Assembly: GCA_001579985.1 (NCBI GenBank)
Contig: LRSR01004021.1
Location: forward strand, 1 to 20,134
From: Hypsibius dujardini
Lineage: Eukaryota; Tardigrada; Eutardigrada; Parachela; Hypsibiidae
Length of the DNA: 20,134 bases
Reading direction: 5' to 3'
Shown: in pieces, positions 18,628 to 20,134 of the stretch
Position numbering within the stretch: the stretch's first letter is position 1
Layout of the letters: every line of letters starts with the position of its first letter
Position numbers and translations under genes: made by a program
Notes under the pieces: generated by a model
Databases searched by the model: none
What the model saw: the letters and a program-made list of their open reading frames with translations, nothing else
Told to the model about the DNA's origin: nothing

Positions 18628-19152
18628 ATGATAATGAACAAGCAGTCGCTGCTATTGATAAGTTCATTTCCATTCCATCCCCATCCGAATCAGCAGCCGA
18701 ATCTGTATCTCAGTCAGTTGGCCGGCTCAACTGCGGACGTTGGCAACACCGGCTCAAGCGACGCCCGGTCTCCGCTGTCTTTCTCTCGCCAGCCTTGTCT
18801 GATCAGGGCAAATTATCAATTGATCCTGGTTAGACCCGAGCTCACTAGTTTGTACTAAGGATAGAAAACTTGGGTCCGGTTAAAATCTAAATTTTATACT
18901 CGTTTGGTCCGTTTCGTCCGGTTTGTACTAAGGATAGAAAACTTGGGTCCGGTTAAAATCTAAATTTTATACTCGTTTGGTCCGTTTCGTCCGGTTTATA
19001 CTAAGGATAGAAAACTTGGGTCCGGTTAAAATCTAAATTTTATACTCGTTTTCCTGCAGCTTTTGCCTCAACCGATAAAAATAGCACCTAAAGTCGACGA
19101 ACTCGACTCGATGGAACCACCGCTGTTCGAAATTAACGCCCAATATATCTAA
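18628..19152 (+). CDS. Possible small two-exon gene of unknown function
   Basis: Exons 18628-18828 and 19060-19152 join in phase 0 across a GTTAGA donor and a TTTTCCTGCAG acceptor, giving 97 residues. The second exon (LLPQPIKIAPKVDELDSMEP and onward, ending NAQYI) has coding-like composition. The first is rich in Ser, Pro, Leu and Asn and shows no domain. A competing reading frame across the same first exon (from about 18555, containing LTDDNEQAVAAIDKFISIP) also looks protein-like but reaches a stop soon after the splice. The intron consists mostly of a 73-bp tandem repeat. Support is weak: no homology is recognised and no upstream promoter element is seen. Confidence 0.25.
18848..19051. repeat. 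73-bp tandem repeat, 2.8 copies
   Basis: Units start at 18848, 18921 and 18994, each with GTTTRTACTAAGGATAG at the start; the third is cut short at about 19051. The copies are nearly identical, so the amplification is recent. There are no spacers between units, so it is not CRISPR-like. The array sits in the presumed intron of the small + strand gene, directly before its acceptor. Confidence 0.95.
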
Positions 19153-19640
19153 TATTTATTGCAGGAACCAGTTTATATGATAAATCCGATATAAAACATC
19201 GGTACAACAATCATATATACGTGCGAGAAGTACGAATTTGGACTTCACGGCACTGTATAAATATTTCTACCACAAACAAAGGAACAATGAGAGGAAGCAT
19301 AGTGCATTCATGCAGGACTTCCGTGTAACGGCTGCACGTCGGGAAAAACTAGCCACATAGAAAGACATGCGTTAAGCACGTCAACGTTAAATTCTAGCGC
19401 GAGCAGCAGGGCAAGGGTGAAGGGCTTCCGTACGGGACTGTGCACACGCGTCTGACTGTTGAACGAATCGCTCCGGTTGCAGGGACAGCGCAGCGGTTCG
19501 TAATGACGGGCTATGTATACAAGTAAATATATGTGCGAAAATACCACTGACCGCTAACAATTAACTAGAGCGAATACGGAAAGTGAATGTCTGGAAACCG
19601 CGAATTGATGGACCAAAAGCTTCCACGCGGCCAGGAACAT
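19153..19640. other. Interval without a supported gene
   Basis: It lies between the stop of the weak + strand gene and the minisatellite. A 79-codon minus-strand frame (19308-19547) has no recognisable features and no supporting splice or promoter context. I see nothing else definite here. Confidence 0.35.
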
Positions 19641-19757
19641 GCATGCTTGTCTAGGCATTGCTTGTCTAGACAATGCTTGTCTAAGCAATGCTTGTCTAGA
19701 CAATGCTTGTCTAGGCAATGCTTGTCTAGGCAGTGCTTGTCTAGGCAATGCTTGTCT
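19641..19757. repeat. 15-bp minisatellite with palindromic units
   Basis: About eight tandem copies of ATGCTTGTCTAGRCA-like units. Where the variable base is A, the unit contains the perfect palindrome TTGTCTAGACAA. The array lies directly downstream of the stop of the minus-strand gene at 19767, so it probably falls in that gene's 3' UTR. It is open in more than one minus-strand frame and gives false repetitive proteins. Confidence 0.9.
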
Positions 19758-19766
19758 TCCATTCGG

Positions 19767-20134
19767 CTACACGTTTTTGTTAGCGCAGTAACTGTAAATG
19801 GCCGCAATCATGGCGTCCCTGTCTTTGCCGCGCGGCATCCGCCGAAACTGGTTAATCATCTGGCCGAGGTCCTCCGTGCAGTCGCTGCCCGACGTGGGGT
19901 ACAGCGGGCTCATGGACTTCTGGGTGGGGAAGAGCCAGCGCCGCTTTTCGACCACACCTCCGGGCTGCGACGACGGCTGCTGCTGCTGCTGATTCAAATT
20001 CTCTCCGTACTCTGCAATTTTCAGAGTAGTGTAAAGAACCGTACTTGCCCAATTAGATCTAGCATATGTATTGATAGGATGGATGGTAGATTTTACCTGA
20101 CAACACTTTCATCATGGGGTCATAGACGGGCGAT
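19767..20134 (-). CDS. C-terminal part of an unidentified protein, two exons visible
   Basis: On the minus strand, exon 20134-20097 (cut by the window edge) and exon 20011-19767 join in phase 1 (donor GTAAAA, acceptor TTTGCAG-like AATTGCAG, 84-85 bp intron). The readable end is SPVYDPMMKVLSEYGENLN, then a Gln run, a Ser/Pro/Gly stretch, EKRRWLFPTQKSMSPLYPT, and a final helical segment with MINQFRRMPRGKDRDAMIAAIYSYCA. The last segment loosely resembles the C-terminal BESS-type helices of insect MADF proteins, but this is not a firm match. The N-terminus and most of the protein lie beyond the window. The poly-Gln run suggests a low-complexity linker between two domains. Confidence 0.6.

Noticed and set aside
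18848-19051. CRISPR-like array
   Set aside because: The 73-bp units are contiguous with no spacers, and the window is eukaryotic.
19308-19547. 79-codon minus-strand frame
   Set aside because: No recognisable domain, no supporting splice or promoter context, and a length expected by chance.
19554-19807. Minus-strand frames with repeated RQALP or LDKHC units
   Set aside because: Two frames of the same 15-bp minisatellite, downstream of the stop of the real gene.
1-20134. tRNA or rRNA genes
   Set aside because: I found no tRNA-like A and B box pair with a cloverleaf and no rRNA-like sequence by reading both strands.

Overview
This is eukaryotic nuclear DNA from a small, gene-dense, intron-rich animal genome. 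The genes are split by short GT-AG introns, and the p24/TMED, FASTK-type, SMYD-type and seven-helix receptor-like products point to a metazoan. About eight gene units lie in 20 kb on both strands, with no operons, rRNA or tRNA. A compact invertebrate such as a tardigrade would fit, but the sequence alone does not fix the phylum. All gene models were spliced by eye, using reading-phase agreement across each intron as the main check.

Layout from left to right. (1) 278-2159, +: complete five-exon p24-alpha cargo receptor (TMED4/9 type). (2) 3074-4570, +: two-exon, highly divergent seven-helix receptor-like protein whose single intron is filled with TCTG/TGCC repeats. (3) 4731-7060, -: three-exon FASTK-family mitochondrial RNA-binding protein ending in a RAP domain, with a duplicated Pro/Thr-rich linker. 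(4) 7428-11006, +: a SMYD-like (MYND/SET) gene, head-to-head with gene 3, that looks broken. Its large intron carries a 1,232-bp fold-back transposon with a perfect 9-bp target-site duplication. (5) 11845-13930, +: four-exon Ulp1-like (C48) cysteine peptidase with a complete catalytic set and a C-terminal PHD-like zinc finger. (6) 14414-17218, -: three-exon protein of 650 residues that I do not recognise. (7) 17570-18498: a second inverted-repeat unit. (8) 18628-19152, +: a weak two-exon small gene with a 73-bp tandem repeat in its intron. (9) 19767-20134, -: the 3' end of a gene that leaves the window, followed downstream by a 15-bp minisatellite with palindromic units.

The genes do not form an evident pathway. 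Their products would act in the early secretory pathway, at a membrane, in mitochondrial RNA metabolism, and in ubiquitin-like or chromatin-linked functions. The most striking non-genic theme is inverted and tandem repeats: two large fold-back units, a hairpin beside a CRE-like site, and three introns of neighbouring genes that each contain CAGA/TCTG-type arrays. No multi-gene accessory system is visible. The best candidates for novelty are the fold-back transposon and the peptidase-PHD protein.
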